From Alopecurus myosuroides (taxonomy: Eukaryota; Streptophyta; Magnoliopsida; Poales; Poaceae), in the NCBI GenBank assembly GCA_028641055.1, contig CM054060.1, positions 210,328,445-210,392,444 of the forward strand: a DNA stretch of 64,000 bases, in the 5' to 3' direction. Below are positions 1 to 11,664 of the stretch, piece after piece. Under the pieces are notes generated by a model. It was given only the letters and a program-made list of their open reading frames with translations. It did no database searches and had not been told where the DNA came from. The position numbers were made by a program, and so were the translations under genes. Numbering within the stretch: the first letter of the stretch is position 1; every line of letters begins with the position of its first letter.

Positions 1-2029
1 TGTTAAGAATTTTTGGTTCCTTATTGATGTCACACAAGTATTTGTTGTTTTCAACAAGTTAAAGAGTGCAAAACAAATAACAAAGTTGATATTTGAAAGG
101 GTTATCAAATTTTAGTTGGATTACATGTTTCACATTTTGAAATTGGACTTTGGATTATTTAATTATGAATTAAACAATATTAAACAATTTTTAATTGAAT
201 TAAACAAGATTTAAATTGTTTAGGCAATTTTAATTATTCAAAACAGAAAAAAAAATTATATTTGAATAGGTTATTTAAAATGGTATGGAAAACATATTTT
301 ATTTGCATTTATTGGATTAATAAATAATTAGTTATTGATTTTATAAACTAGCATTTGAATTATTCCAATTTGAATTTTAAATGTATTTTGAAAACTCAAA
401 ACAGCACACAAATAAGTTATTTGGAAAGATTATGAAATTTGGGGCAGAAAACATATACAGGTTTTATTTATTAGACTTATATATCAAAAGTTATTGATTT
501 TTAAAATGTGGTGTTTATTCTGCCATTTTACAGAAAATAGAAAACAAACAGAAAATGTTTTGTTATCCTTTTGGTACAGCCACGGGGGCTAACCCCAGCC
601 ACTGACCCGCGGGGCCGTGGCCAGCGTGGCGGTTAGAAGATGATGTGGCTTGCAGAGCCACTGACGGGCGGGGCCCACGCGGGGCGCGCGCAGAAGGAAA
701 AAAGGTTGGGGAGGCAATTGCCTCCCCTGGGATTCGATCCCGCAACCGATGGGGCGAGCGAGAGTGCGTGTGGCCAGTTGGGCTGGCTTCCGATTCTTGT
801 CAGGTACAGGTAGCAAAGGAGCTTATTCTTCTGTTCGCGCACCTACTGAACAACTGAATTTACTGAATCGTTTTTGTGCGTGCAGGTTCAGGCTTCAGGC
901 TCGTGATGGCGTACCAGGAGCAGACAGCGAGCGAGCGCTGCTGTGTGCATGCGGCGCTCGGCGGGCCGGTGCTGGTGCGGTGCTCGTGCGGGCCGCCGTG
1001 CGCTCGGTGTGCGGTGGCTGCGGGCGTGCGGGTGAGGGAAATGAGACGAGGGGAAGGGCGACGGGGAAGGAGCGGCTCACAGCGGGGGGTCGATCGGTGG
1101 TGGTCGGTGGCGGAAACGGCGATGGCGGCGGCGCTCCGGCGGTCGTCGGCGGGAGCCGAGGACACTGCGTGGAAGAGGGCAACGGCCCCTTTCCGTTCCC
1201 GGCCCTAGCTTGGGCGCTAGGGCACCGTGGCGGTGACCACCGGAGAGGGAAGGCGGCGGTGGTGATGAAGCTTCGGTTATAGAGAAGAAACGCCGGGAGG
1301 GGAAGAGGTGGAAGGAGGGGAAACCAGTGGCGGCGGCGTGAGAGAGGTGGAGGGCAGAGAGTGGATCCCTAGGGCTAGGGTTATAGGGGGAGGTGGAGGC
1401 TCGTGGCCGTTGCCTGCCTCCGATGCGGACGTGGATGCCATGGATGGCCCTCCGTACCGTACGGAGGTAGGAGACGATCTGTGAGGGGGTATGGGCCTAA
1501 GGGCACTGGGCTAGCCCAATTGGGCTGTCTGCTCTCTTCCCCCCTCTCTTTTTTTCTTTTGTTTTTCTGTTTAACACTTTTTTTTTGCAGATTTGGAAAA
1601 AGAGAAAAACCATTGGTGTTAGGGTTTAGCAAAATTTGGGACAATGTTTTCATTGATTAAGTTTTGTAATAGCACTTGAAAACAAACTTTTGTTTTTCCA
1701 AATAAATTCAATTGATGTTATTGTTTGGTAATTAAATGATTTGAGCAAATTTTGGTATCAAAAGAAATAAATGAACCTAAGCCAAAATTAAAGTTTTGAT
1801 AACAATTTTGGTGGAAACAATTGTTGGTTTGTTTTGTAGTTTTTTTTATTTGAAACAGGTAACATAACAAGTATGACAAATGATTTGAATGTTTTGTTTG
1901 GAATTTCATATAGAAAACAAATGGAACCAAATAGAAAACAAGTGCAAAGATGATGACATGATGCAGTACTTGAATTAAACATGAAACAAAACATTCTAGG
2001 GGGTAGATTTTCATACTTGGGATGTTACA
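1..2029 (-). repeat. 3' LTR of Tekay-1 (partial, cut by window start)
   Basis: This stretch repeats 9124-11157 almost base for base. It ends at 2029 with the LTR terminus (GATGTTACA on the plus strand) next to a purine tract. It contains an AT-rich segment (1-550) and a GC-rich island (about 560-1500). The short open frames in the GC island (for example 749-1282 and 860-1165) are probably compositional, because they show no domain and lie on both strands. A telobox-like AAACCCTAA (reverse complement within 1618-1629) and a TATA-like TATAACC (reverse complement near 1380-1386) are candidate promoter parts. Confidence 0.93.
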
Positions 2030-2050
2030 AAACGCCCCCCCTTGAAGGAA
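2030..2050 (-). other. Polypurine tract of Tekay-1
   Basis: On the minus strand the bases directly before the 3' LTR read CCTTCAAGGGGGGGCGTTTT, the G-rich purine run expected for plus-strand DNA priming. The same tract lies next to the 3' LTR of the second Tekay-like element at 26873-26894, which supports the boundary. Confidence 0.85.
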
Positions 2051-2067
2051 TCGCGCCCCGAGATTCC

Positions 2068-5000
2068 TTACTGAGAAGTGAAAAGGTCCGGATACTTCTT
2101 GCGAAGATCCTCTTCGGTCTCCCATGTTGCCTCTTTATCGGAATGATGCGACCATTGCACTTTCAAGAACTTGGTGCTCTTGTTGCGAGTCTTACGCTCG
2201 GTCTCATCGAGAATACGAACAGGGTGCTCCTCATAAGAAAGATCATCTTGCAGTTCAATGGAATCATGATCAACTGCACGATCTGGATCTTTGAAACACT
2301 TCTTGAGCTGTGACACGTGGAACACATCGTGCACCTTAGATAGTTTTTCTGGAAGTTCAAGACGATAAGCATTTTCCGCACGCCTTGAGAGAATGTTGAA
2401 CGGACCAATGTATCTCGGTGCTAGCTTTCCTTTCACACCAAAACGATGAGTGCCTCTGAGGGGAGTTACACGGAGATATGCCTTGTCACCAGGTGCATAG
2501 ATCATATCCCTGTGCTTGCTGTCATAGTAGCTTTTCTGACGAGACTGAGCAATCTTGAGATTGTCACGAATGATGCGAACTTTCTCTTCGGCTTCCTTAA
2601 CAATGTCAGGACCCAAGAGTGAACGTTCACCAGCTCCAGACCAATTGATTGGACTCCTGCATCTGCGGCCATACAATGCCTCAAATGGTGCCATGCCTAG
2701 GCTTGCCTGGTAGCTGTTGTTGTAGGAGAATTCAGCATATGGAAGGCATTCCTCCCATTTCATGCCAAAGGAGAGACCACATGCTCTGAGCATATCCTCG
2801 AGAATCTGATTGACTCTTTTGACTTGGCCTTGAGACTGAGGGTGATAAGCTGTGCTGAATAGAAGTTTGGTGCCCAATGCTTCTTGAAAACTCTTCCAGA
2901 AATGAGAAGTGAATATGCTTCCACGGTCTGAGCTTATTTCCAATGGAACACCATGAAGAGGAACAATCTTTGTTGTGTAGAGTTCTGCTAACTGGCTAGC
3001 TGATATTGTTTCTTTGACAGCAAAGAAGTGAGCTACCTTAGTGAGACGATCAATAACAACGAAGATTGCATCGTTGCCCTTTTTGGACTTTGGAAAACCA
3101 GTGACGAAGTCCATTTCAATCATGTCCCACTTCCACTCAGGAATTTTCAGAGGCTGGAGAAGACCGGCTGTTTTCTGATGAACTGCCTTAACACGTTGAC
3201 AAACATCGCATTCAGAAACGTATTGAGCAATTTCACGTTTCATGCCAGACCACCAATACAGTGTCTTAAGATCCTGGTACATCTTTGTACTTCCAGGGTG
3301 TATGGAAAGAGGAGTTTCATGAGCCTCCTTGAGAATAACATCTTTGAGACTTTGAACTTGAGGAACCGCAATGCGTCCTTCGAAGAACACCGTTCCCTTG
3401 TCATCAATTGAGAAGCACTGATACTTCACATTGCATGCTTTGATGTTATTTGCGATCTTCTTGATCTCAGCATCACGAAGTTGTTCAGAACGAATCTTGT
3501 CCTCGAGAGTTGGACTAGCTGTCAAGTTTGCAAGATAACCTTGAGGAACAAGACCAAGGTTCAGCTTCTGGAATTCTTCATGAAGTGGAGGTTGGCTTTC
3601 CATGATCATGAGATTATTGCAATACGACTTGCGACTGAGAGCATCGGCCATAACATTAGCCTTGCCTGGAGTGTAAGAAATGGTAAGATCGAAGTCTTTG
3701 ATCTTTTCAATCCATCTCCTTTGCCTGAGGTTTAGATCTGGTTGAGTGAAGATGTATTTCAGACTCTTATGATCGGAAAAGATTTCAGTGCGATTACCCA
3801 ACAAGTATTGCCTCCATTTCTTGAGGGCAAACACAACTGCTGCGAGTTCAAGATCATGAGTGGGATAGTTTTGCTCATGTGGGTTCAACTGACGTGAAGC
3901 ATAAGCCACAACTTGACGTTCTTGCATAAGAACTGCTCCTAGACCTTGGAGAGAAGCATCACAGAATATCTGGAAAGGTTTGGTGGTATCTGGGCCAACC
4001 AGAACTGGTGTAGAAGTGAGTTTAGTCTTCAGGAGATTGAAACTTTCATCACATTGTGGAGACCAAACGAACTTCTTGTCCTTCTTGGTGAGATCAGTGA
4101 GAGGTTTAGCAATCTTGGAGAAGTTTTGGACGAAACGACGGCAATAGCTAGCCAAGCCAAGAAAACTTCTGACTTGCTTCACCGTCTTAGGAGGTTTCCA
4201 ATCAACAATTGCCTTAACCTTTTCTGGATCAATGGCTATGCCCTTGGCAGAGATGACATGACCAAGATAAGCAACTTCTGGAATCCAGAACTCACATTTG
4301 GAGAACTTGGCATAAAGACGATGCTCGCGAAGTTTCATGAGAGTGAGACGAAGATGTTCTCCATGCTCTTCCTCGGATTTTGAGTAGACAAAAATATCAT
4401 CAAGATATACCACAACGAACTTGTCGAGGTATTCATGGAAGACAGAATTCATGAGTCTAGAGAATGTCGCCGGTGCATTGGTGAGACCAAAGGACATGAC
4501 GGTGTATTCATATAGACCGTAGCGAGTGGTGAAGGCTGTCTTTGGAATATCTTCCTTTCTGATCTTTATTTGATGGTAACCCATCCTCAAGTCCAACTTT
4601 GAGAATATTGAGGCTCCAGCAAGTTGATCAAAAAGATCATCGATACGAGGAATTGGATATTTGTTTTTGATTGTTTTCTCGTTGAGAGGACGATAGTCAA
4701 CCACGAGTCTCTTTGTTTGATCCTTCTTCGCAACGAACAGAGTTGGGCATCCCCAAGCCGAGGAACTAGGTTGAATGTAACCTTTCTCCATGTACATATC
4801 GATTTGCTCCTTCAACAACTTCAGTTCAGGAGGAGCTATCTTGTATGGATGCTTAGAGATTGGAGCAGTGCCTGGTTCAAGTTCGATCACGAACTCAACT
4901 GCTCTGTCAGGAGGCATTCCTGGCAATTCTTCTGGAAAGACATCAGGGAAGTCACAAACCACCGGAATAGTTTCAATAGATGGTAGAGGATTTGCATTGA

Positions 5001-6504
5001 GAGTGTAGAGTTGAGCAACTGGATTTTCAGCATGGAAGTAGACTATCTGGCCAGAAGGGTGTGTGATTTTGACAGACTTAGCAGGACAATCAATGACTGC
5101 TTTGTTGGCTACAAGCCAATCCATCCCCAGAATGACATCAATATCTGAAGAGTGGAGAGCTATCAGAGATGCCTGGAATGGAAGGTTTCCAATTGTGATC
5201 TCGATGTTCTGGCTAACTTTATTGCTTTGCCAGCTAGATCCCGGTGATTTCACTAGGAGAGGGATAGACAACTGTTCGAAGTTGATTTCACTGTTGTTTG
5301 CAAAGCATTGGGAGATGAAAGAGTGTGAAGCACCAGAATCGAACAAGACTTTAGCACGAAACGAGTTCACAAGAAGTGTGCCCATTACAACCTCCGGAGA
5401 TTCTTCTGCTCCCTGGGCCTTGACATGGTTCACCTTAACGGTTCTCACGCCAAGGTCGTTGCTGTTGTAGCAACCCAACGGAGGACCACGTATTCTTGTC
5501 GGGGTCGACCTGTGGCGAGGTGGAGGTGGAAAGAGGTGCCTTTGCGGACACTTATCGGAATAGTGGCCCGACTGTCCACACTTGTAGCATGTAACAGCAG
5601 AACGAGGAGCTGTTGGTCTTGGCTGAGATGGAGCACCTCCTGAAGATACCACTGGGGTGGGAGGGCGGGGAAGAATTCCTGCCGGGCTTGGCAAGCAGAT
5701 GGGCGGTGTTGTAGTGGTATATGGAACCCAAACTCTCCGTTTTTGTGGAGGCATGATAGCTTTTGAAAGATTAGCCTGTTCACGAGAGTGCTTACGAGAT
5801 TCCTCAACCAACTTGCGCCCATGCTCTTCATTTAGAGCGATGTTGACGAGGTCCTCAAAATTCTTGGCCTTGACGTTGGTGAGAGCATACTTGAGTTCCG
5901 GGTTGAGACCCCTGCGGAACTTTGCCATCTTTCTCGCTTCCGTGGAGATTTCATCTCCGGCGTAGCGAGCCAGACGATTGAACTCTCTTTGGTATTCGAG
6001 AACGTCCAGATTGCCTTGTGTGAAAGAATAGAATTCCTCACGCATTTTCTCCATGAGCCCATCGGGAATGTGATGGCGCACGAAGGCTTGCTTGAAATCC
6101 TCCCATGTGATTGCCACACTAGAACCTCTCATTTCTTGGAAATTCTCCCACCAAGACATGGATTGTCCACGGAGAAGGTAGGTCACGTAAGGAATACGGT
6201 CCTCGTCAGCCACATGAGCTACCATAAGAGTACGGTTCATTTCACGGAGCCAGTCATCAGCATCCAATGGCTCGGAGGAGTTATCAAACGTGCGCGGATT
6301 GAGCTCAAGGAACTCCCGAATAGACACCCGGGTGTTGCCATTATTCCCAAGGTCTTGGTTCTGCTGCATCTGCTTTATAACTTGTGTCATCTGAGACAGC
6401 ACTCTCCCCATCTCAGGTGGCAGTGTGGGTTCTTCGTCACCACTTTCCATCCTGAAGAGGATACCAAGATTAACACAGTAACCGGATAACAAAATCCAAT
6501 ACAA
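2068..6504 (-). CDS. gag-pol: Gag-pol polyprotein, Tekay-like chromovirus
   Basis: One uninterrupted 1478-codon frame. Gag covers about residues 60-250. A CX2CX4HX4C zinc knuckle is at 306-319, the protease motif DSGAS at 389-393, reverse transcriptase at about 560-740 with YLDD at 700-703, RNase H at about 845-960, an HHCC integrase finger at about 1062-1103, the integrase core at about 1125-1290, and a chromodomain-like C-terminus at about 1427-1470. Met19 (codon at 6448-6450) begins a more gag-like sequence than Met1, so it may be the true start. In the integrase D-D-E triad, the two aspartates (1132, 1193) are present, but the position where the family has glutamate is Lys1229 (codon AAA, 2818-2820). 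The protein should package, reverse-transcribe and integrate element RNA, but the integrase is predicted inactive. The frame is otherwise intact, in keeping with the near-identical LTRs. Confidence 0.95.
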   Translation of the reverse strand: MYWILLSGYCVNLGILFRMESGDEEPTLPPEMGRVLSQMTQVIKQMQQNQDLGNNGNTRVSIREFLELNPRTFDNSSEPLDADDWLREMNRTLMVAHVADEDRIPYVTYLLRGQSMSWWENFQEMRGSSVAITWEDFKQAFVRHHIPDGLMEKMREEFYSFTQGNLDVLEYQREFNRLARYAGDEISTEARKMAKFRRGLNPELKYALTNVKAKNFEDLVNIALNEEHGRKLVEESRKHSREQANLSKAIMPPQKRRVWVPYTTTTPPICLPSPAGILPRPPTPVVSSGGAPSQPRPTAPRSAVTCYKCGQSGHYSDKCPQRHLFPPPPRHRSTPTRIRGPPLGCYNSNDLGVRTVKVNHVKAQGAEESPEVVMGTLLVNSFRAKVLFDSGASHSFISQCFANNSEINFEQLSIPLLVKSPGSSWQSNKVSQNIEITIGNLPFQASLIALHSSDIDVILGMDWLVANKAVIDCPAKSVKITHPSGQIVYFHAENPVAQLYTLNANPLPSIETIPVVCDFPDVFPEELPGMPPDRAVEFVIELEPGTAPISKHPYKIAPPELKLLKEQIDMYMEKGYIQPSSSAWGCPTLFVAKKDQTKRLVVDYRPLNEKTIKNKYPIPRIDDLFDQLAGASIFSKLDLRMGYHQIKIRKEDIPKTAFTTRYGLYEYTVMSFGLTNAPATFSRLMNSVFHEYLDKFVVVYLDDIFVYSKSEEEHGEHLRLTLMKLREHRLYAKFSKCEFWIPEVAYLGHVISAKGIAIDPEKVKAIVDWKPPKTVKQVRSFLGLASYCRRFVQNFSKIAKPLTDLTKKDKKFVWSPQCDESFNLLKTKLTSTPVLVGPDTTKPFQIFCDASLQGLGAVLMQERQVVAYASRQLNPHEQNYPTHDLELAAVVFALKKWRQYLLGNRTEIFSDHKSLKYIFTQPDLNLRQRRWIEKIKDFDLTISYTPGKANVMADALSRKSYCNNLMIMESQPPLHEEFQKLNLGLVPQGYLANLTASPTLEDKIRSEQLRDAEIKKIANNIKACNVKYQCFSIDDKGTVFFEGRIAVPQVQSLKDVILKEAHETPLSIHPGSTKMYQDLKTLYWWSGMKREIAQYVSECDVCQRVKAVHQKTAGLLQPLKIPEWKWDMIEMDFVTGFPKSKKGNDAIFVVIDRLTKVAHFFAVKETISASQLAELYTTKIVPLHGVPLEISSDRGSIFTSHFWKSFQEALGTKLLFSTAYHPQSQGQVKRVNQILEDMLRACGLSFGMKWEECLPYAEFSYNNSYQASLGMAPFEALYGRRCRSPINWSGAGERSLLGPDIVKEAEEKVRIIRDNLKIAQSRQKSYYDSKHRDMIYAPGDKAYLRVTPLRGTHRFGVKGKLAPRYIGPFNILSRRAENAYRLELPEKLSKVHDVFHVSQLKKCFKDPDRAVDHDSIELQDDLSYEEHPVRILDETERKTRNKSTKFLKVQWSHHSDKEATWETEEDLRKKYPDLFTSQ

Positions 6505-6941
6505 GTGCTTAAAAGGATTACTTCAAACGGTAAGAAGGTAGCATGGATCAAACATATACTACCCTCAACGTTCACCATAAATGGTTCGAGTACCACACGG
6601 GTGCGGTGTTGAAGAAGAAAAATCTCCGGAACAAAACGGATGGAGGTTAACCACGAAAGAGAAGATTTGTGAAGGACGATGTCGAAGCAACAACTGGGAA
6701 ACAGGAGACCACAAACACCTGAGGTACTACGGAAGAACCCAGAACACGTGAAATCCTAACTTGAAAGTTTAGATGAGAAGAGAAAAACAACGTTGCACTT
6801 CCTTACCAGAAAAGGGAGGGTGGGTGGGGAAAGAAATAAAATGGCAGAATTCCTACTCTCACGTTTCCTTTTTCCTATATAGCTACAAAATAGTTTCTAG
6901 ACTCAACTGCGACCAGTAAAAGGGATCCTACAGGCAGACAG
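6505..6941 (-). other. Untranslated leader of Tekay-1
   Basis: This 437-bp stretch lies between the primer-binding site and the gag-pol start and holds no convincing ORF. It aligns by eye with the leader of the second Tekay-like element (26015-26300), for example around the GTAGCTATATAGGAAAAA segment, so the two elements share a family leader. Packaging signals would be expected here, but I cannot identify one. Confidence 0.7.
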
Positions 6942-6953
6942 GCTCTGATACCA
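6942..6953 (-). other. Primer-binding site, initiator Met tRNA type
   Basis: The minus strand reads TGGTATCAGAGC, complementary to the 3' end of plant initiator tRNA-Met. It lies two bases inside the 5' LTR end, the usual spacing. It fixes the element's orientation and the 5' LTR boundary at 6956. Confidence 0.93.
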
Positions 6954-7435
6954 TTTGTCGCACCCTGGTTTCTAGGGGATACTCATCGGGCCGAACTGGA
7001 TAGCAGATGCTTGGATTATGGGGCATAACTGCTCCCACGTCCCAGCTTCCTGGTAGGCCTGCGCTTATGCGCGACAACACAAGCCCTGCTATTCCACCGT
7101 CGATGTAAACTATCCACTAGAGACCATAGGCACTACTGTCGGCGTACTTCATACCAATCACACATGGTACGTCAACAGCGTTAAACGGAATGATACCACA
7201 ACATATCTCTAAGACACAAAAGATTGAAATAAGATTGCAAATAGCCTTCACTAAGGCAGAGAATAGCAAATACACTCATACAGAGGACACATGTCCCAAC
7301 ATAGCCTTCATTACATCAGCGGAAGCAAACAAGGGTGTCTGAGTACAGACAAATCCAAAAGGCTTAAGAAGCCGGGGAAAATAAAGAAGACGAAGCCCAT
7401 CCACGTAGGTCTTGGATCCTGCCCGGGTCCGCTAT

Positions 7436-8803
7436 CTACTCGTCAATAGCGTCGTCGTACTCCACGAAGTAGCCATCCTGGTGATCATCGTCGCCGTAGT
7501 CGTAGTCTGCGTAAACCACAGCCCCAACGGGGTCAGTACATCCAAGTACTGGCAAGCAAGACTCACACTTCATCAAAGAGTTACCCGTCAACACAAGCAT
7601 TGATGCTTGGGATCAACGGAAGAGAAAGGTGTTATAAAAGCTGCAGCGGGCTGCTCTAACCAACTACAGAGAATACTACAAGTTCCGGCTAACAGAAGAA
7701 GATAAGATCGAGGATTGTAACCAACTGAAAGATAACTTCGAACAAACCCATCCTGGATCTCGCCCCTTATCCGAAGAAGCAATCCGAGGATAACTCACAC
7801 CGTTGTATTAAAGATGAGTCAAGTTATTGTGTGAATAACCTATTACTAGTCAAGTTATTTAGCATTGGGTGATACATGGTTGATCATTATGTTTAAGTTG
7901 TCCTGAGTACTTGTTAGCCAGTACTTTCACCAAGTAATCCATAACCGCGGAAAACACGGCTTCTCGAGAAGATTTATCCCTGCAGGGTGTGCTCCAGTAC
8001 CCGTACACACTCAAGCCACCAACTAAAACTTAGGTGGACTTGACACGACCCAAACCATCTCTACAATCCATCCTAGGAGCCACGGAGCTATAAGGTCCCG
8101 GCCAGTCCGCCTAACCTAAGCGCAAGGGTGAAAACCACACCCCCCGGCACCATAGGCCTCGCCATATATGCATCATCATCATCACCAGTAACCAATGGGG
8201 GTACCTCCCATTATGCAAGGAGCAAATGGAACACCCGAACTAAGTGTGGCTCTTCGGACAAACTGCAGATCAAGTCTAAGTCGAGGGGGGTCCCATACTA
8301 CCACCCGGATGCGGTGAGCACGCTCATCATGGACCAGTAGACAAGACCCTTTTCCTATTAGGGTCGACACTAGCAGGCCTCAAAACCACTTAGGGCCTCC
8401 TGCCGGTGCCTTATCATCAAATTATTATTACCATTAGCAATTAACAGGATTGATTGATTAAATTCGAGCCCCCGGTACAATAATAATAGTAAAAGAAGTA
8501 ATCGACAACAGACTCGAGCAGAAGCAACCCTAAGCATGCTAGATGAGAACAGGCACAAGCAATGGCTGTAGGTATGGAGGTGAGGCAATATCATTGGTTC
8601 AGGGTATCATGTGATAGGTTCGGAGAACAAGCAACGATACACAGGCTAGCAATAATAGACAAAAGGATAGTATCGACAACAAGTGTGGAAGGGAACTCGA
8701 TGATTCATGTGAGTGATAACTTGCCTGCAAACCCAGTAGCCTGGTACTGAGCTAAAATCCTTAGAAGGGGTACCGTACGTCTCTTCGGTCTCAACGTCGT
8801 CGT
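7436..8803 (-). pseudogene. Putative two-exon acidic micro-gene in Tekay-1 LTR (frameshifted copy)
   Basis: Block A is 8725-8803 on the minus strand. It follows a pyrimidine-rich CTTTAG acceptor-like end and finishes at CAG|GCAAG, a GC-type donor. Block B is 7436-7506, follows TACTGAC and TTTACGCAG, and ends in TAG. Block B encodes an acidic peptide containing GYFVEYDDAIDE. Block A here is 79 nt rather than 78, and the extra base shifts the frame, so this copy would not make the joined peptide. Equivalent blocks occur in the two other Tekay LTR lineages (24159-25529 and 33145-34508) with 1218-1225-nt spacers. No known family was recognised, and whether it is transcribed or spliced is unknown. 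Confidence 0.45.
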
Positions 8804-9853
8804 CTAAAGCGAGAAGAAGCAAACACACAATCGAAAGAGACGAACAATCAATACATGGCATAGGATGCACAACCATGGGATGATGCATGTCATGTTAATA
8901 GATGCATCAAAGTAACCTACTTGACAAGAGAACACAATTTAATTGGACCCATATGCAATGTGAATTGCATATGGATGCAAAGGGTTTAGGTTGAAGCAAT
9001 GATCTACATTTGATTAACAAGTGTAAGTAGTTAAACATGATGCATGCATGATGATGACAATAAAGTTAACAAGTTAGATGCAAATGGAAAAGGAAGAGAA
9101 CAAGTGTGGGATTTTATTTGTCATGTTAAGAATTTTTGGTTCCTTATTGATGTCACACAAGTATTTGTTGTTTTCAACAAGTTAAAGTGTGCAAAACAAA
9201 TAACAAAGTTGATATTTGAAAGGGTTATCAAATTTTAGTTGGATTACATGTTTCACATTTTGAAATTGGACTTTGGATTATTTAATTATGAATTAAACAA
9301 TATTAAACAATTTTTAATTGAATTAAACAAGATTTAAATTGTTTAGGCAATTTTAATTATTCAAAACAGAAAACAAAAATTATATTTGAATAGGTTATTT
9401 AAAATGGTATGGAAAACATATTTTATTTGCATTTATTGGATTAATAAATAATTAGTTATTGATTTTATAAACTAGCATTTGAATTATTCCAATTTGAATT
9501 TTAAATGTATTTTGAAAACTCAAAACAGCACACAAATAAGTTATTTGGAAAGATTATGAAATTTGGGGCAGAAAACATATACAGGTTTTATTTATTAGAC
9601 TTATATATCAAAAGTTATTGATTTTTAAAATGTGGTGTTTATTCTGCCATTTTACAGAAAATAGAAAACAAACAGAAAATGTTTTGTTATCCTTTTGGTA
9701 CAGCCACGGGGGCTAACCCCAGCCACTGACCTGCGGGGCCGTGGCCAGCGTGGCGGTTAGAAGATGATGTGGCTTGCAGAGCCACTGACGGGCGGGGCCC
9801 ACGCGGGGCGCGCGCAGAAGGAAAAAAGGTTGGGGAGGCAATTGCCTCCCCTG

Positions 9854-9864
9854 GGATTCGATCC
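9854..9864 (-). promoter_or_regulatory. tRNA T-arm / B-box-like motif in LTR GC island
   Basis: The minus strand reads GGATCGAATCC, one base from the pol III B-box GGTTCGANTCC, inside the run GCGGGATCGAATCCCAGG. The same motif is at 730-740 in the 3' LTR. The two other Tekay LTR lineages have an exact B-box match in the comparable GC island (22810-22820, 28630-28640 and 35716-35726). A full tRNA cloverleaf is not present. Confidence 0.4.
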
Positions 9865-11157
9865 CGCAACCGATGGGGCGAGCGAGAGTGCGTGTGGCCA
9901 GTTGGGCTGGCTTCCGATTCTTGTCAGGTACAGGTAGCAAAGGAGCTTATTCTTCTGTTCGCGCACCTACTGAACAACTGAATTTACTGAATCGTTTTTG
10001 TGCGTGCAGGTTCAGGCTTCAGGCTCGTGATGGCGTACCAGGAGCAGACAGCGAGCGAGCGCTGCTGTGTGCGTGCGGTGCTCGGCGGGCCGGTGCTGGT
10101 GCGGTGCTCGTGCGGGCCGCCGTGCGCTCGGTGTGCGGTGGCTGCGGGCGTGCGGGTGAGGGAAACGAGACGAGGGGAAGGGCGACGGGGAAGGAGCGGC
10201 TCACAGCGGGGGGTCGATCGGTGGTGGTCGGTGGCGGAAACGGCGATGGCGGCGGCGCTCCGGCGGTCGTCGGCGGGAGCCGAGGACACGGCGTGGAAGA
10301 GGGCAACGGCCCCTTTCCGTTCCCGGCCCTAGCTTGGGCGCTAGGGCACCGTGGCGGTGACCACCGGAGAGGGAAGGCGGCGGTGGTGATGAAGCTTCGG
10401 TTACAGAGAAGAAACGCCGGGAGGGGAAGAGGTGGAAGGAGGGGAAACCAGTGGCGGCGGCGTGAGAGAGGTGGAGGGCAGAGAGTGGAGCCCTAGGGCT
10501 AGGGTTATAGGGGGAGGTGGAGGCTCGTGGCCGTTGCCTGCCTCCGATGCGGACGTGGATGCCATGGATGGCCCTCCGTACCGTACGGAGGTAGGAGACG
10601 ATCTGTGAGGGGGTATGGGCCTAAGGGCACTGGGCTAGCCCAATTGGGCTGTCTGCTCTCTTCCCCCCTCTCTTTTTTTCTTTTGTTTTTCTGTTTAACA
10701 CTTTTTTTTTGCAGATTTGGAAAAAGAGAAAAACCATTGGTGTTAGGGTTTAGCAAAATTTGGGACAATGTTTTCATTGATTAAGTTTTGTAATAGCACT
10801 TGAAAACAAACTTTTGTTTTTCCAAATAAATTCAATTGATGTTATTGTTTGGTAATTAAATGATTTGAGCAAATTTTGGTATCAAAAGAAATAAATGAAC
10901 CTAAGCCAAAATTAAAGTTTTGATAACAATTTTGGTGGAAACAATTGTTGGTTTGTTTTGTAGTTTTTTTTTTTTATTTGAAACAGGTAACATAACAAGT
11001 ATGACAAATGATTTGAATGTTTTGTTTGGAATTTCATATAGAAAACAAATGGAACCAAATAGAAAACAAGTGCAAAGATGATGACATGATGCAGTACTTG
11101 AATTAAACATGAAACAAAACATTCTAGGGGGTAGATTTTCATACTTGGGATGTTACA

Positions 11158-11664
11158 TTTTGGGGTTTGTTTGATTCAATCGTAGTCTCCCTGATCCACT
11201 CGCAGGTGGCCAACATATATAGGTGGAGGGGGTGCGGCCACAAGGCATCCTTGCGCAAGCAATCCCCTCCCTACTAGGACTAGGACTCCTACTAGGACTA
11301 GGACTTCACAAATATGGATACAAACCGATTCCCACACAAGGAATTCGGCCACTTTGGTTATGGAAACCAAACCTAACTATTATGGCGCATTGATCTTCTA
11401 TGTGGGCGCCCTCCTCTTGCTTGTTTCATCCATGAGTGCATTTCACCTTGTGGAGGCACTCATCCCCATGTCTTGGATAAATAACAATTGTTTTATTGGA
11501 ATAACAATTGTTATGAATTGTTTTCACCATCTTGCTTGATTGTTTTCAACAATGTGATCTTGTTTTCCACCTCTTGAATATTTGTTTTCACCATGATCTT
11601 GTTGTCTTGTATCAACTCATCACTCATGCTTGTGAGAACATAATCCTTAGGTCCATCCTTATCA
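11158..11664 (-). repeat. 3'-most LTR of the dimer element, truncated by Tekay-1
   Basis: This piece matches 16501-17007 and 21844-22352. It begins at TTTTGGGG exactly where the Tekay-1 LTR ends, so the remaining 270 bp of this LTR should lie on the other side of Tekay-1, outside the window. It contains a TATATATA-type TATA box (minus strand, about 11212-11220), with two perfect-but-one 18-bp direct repeats upstream (11271-11288 and 11289-11306). The last 51 codons of the 994-aa ORF end inside it. Confidence 0.88.
11271..11306 (-). promoter_or_regulatory. 18-bp direct repeat upstream of LTR TATA box
   Basis: The sequence CTACTAGGACTAGGACTC is followed immediately by a second copy that differs only in its last base. 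In element direction it lies 50-90 bp upstream of the TATATATA box, the position of an enhancer. The same pair is present in the other two LTRs of the dimer (about 16614-16649 and 21957-21992). A promoter role is inferred from position only. Confidence 0.5.

Larger units (their letters stand above)
1..11157 (-). mobile_element. Tekay-like Ty3/gypsy chromovirus, nearly complete (element Tekay-1)
   Basis: An LTR retrotransposon in minus orientation. Its 3' LTR (1-2029) is cut by the window edge, its internal region is 2030-6955, and its 5' LTR is 6956-11157. LTR ends are TGTAACATCCC (element 5' end) and GGGTGCGACA. By eye the two LTRs differ at only about nine bases and one or two short length changes over about 2 kb, so insertion was recent. 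Domain order (gag, protease, RT, RNase H, integrase, C-terminal chromodomain-like segment), the initiator-Met primer site and the long LTR fit the Tekay/Del lineage. The right-hand boundary falls inside the LTR of the next element (11158 on), so this copy inserted into that LTR. The matching left flank and target-site duplication lie outside the window. Confidence 0.93.
6956..11157 (-). repeat. 5' LTR of Tekay-1, 4202 bp, complete
   Basis: Complete LTR from GGGTGCGACA (plus-strand start TGTCGCACCC at 6956) to the TGTAACATCCC end at 11157. Its layout in element direction is an AT-rich 5' part, a GC-rich island (about 9700-10640), an AT-rich part with phased repeats (about 9130-9680), and a 3' third that is the segment most like the other Tekay LTRs in this window. 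That third carries the two short coding blocks at 8725-8803 and 7436-7506. A LTR this long is several times the size needed for U3-R-U5, so extra content is expected. Confidence 0.93.

Noticed and set aside
749..1282. Open frames in the LTR GC island (also 9873-10496)
   Set aside because: They lie on the strand opposite the element, several frames are open at once on both strands, and no domain or bias is visible; GC composition explains them.
2163..6489. Many 60-166-aa frames on both strands across the gag-pol region
   Set aside because: They are shadow frames of the 1478-aa polyprotein.
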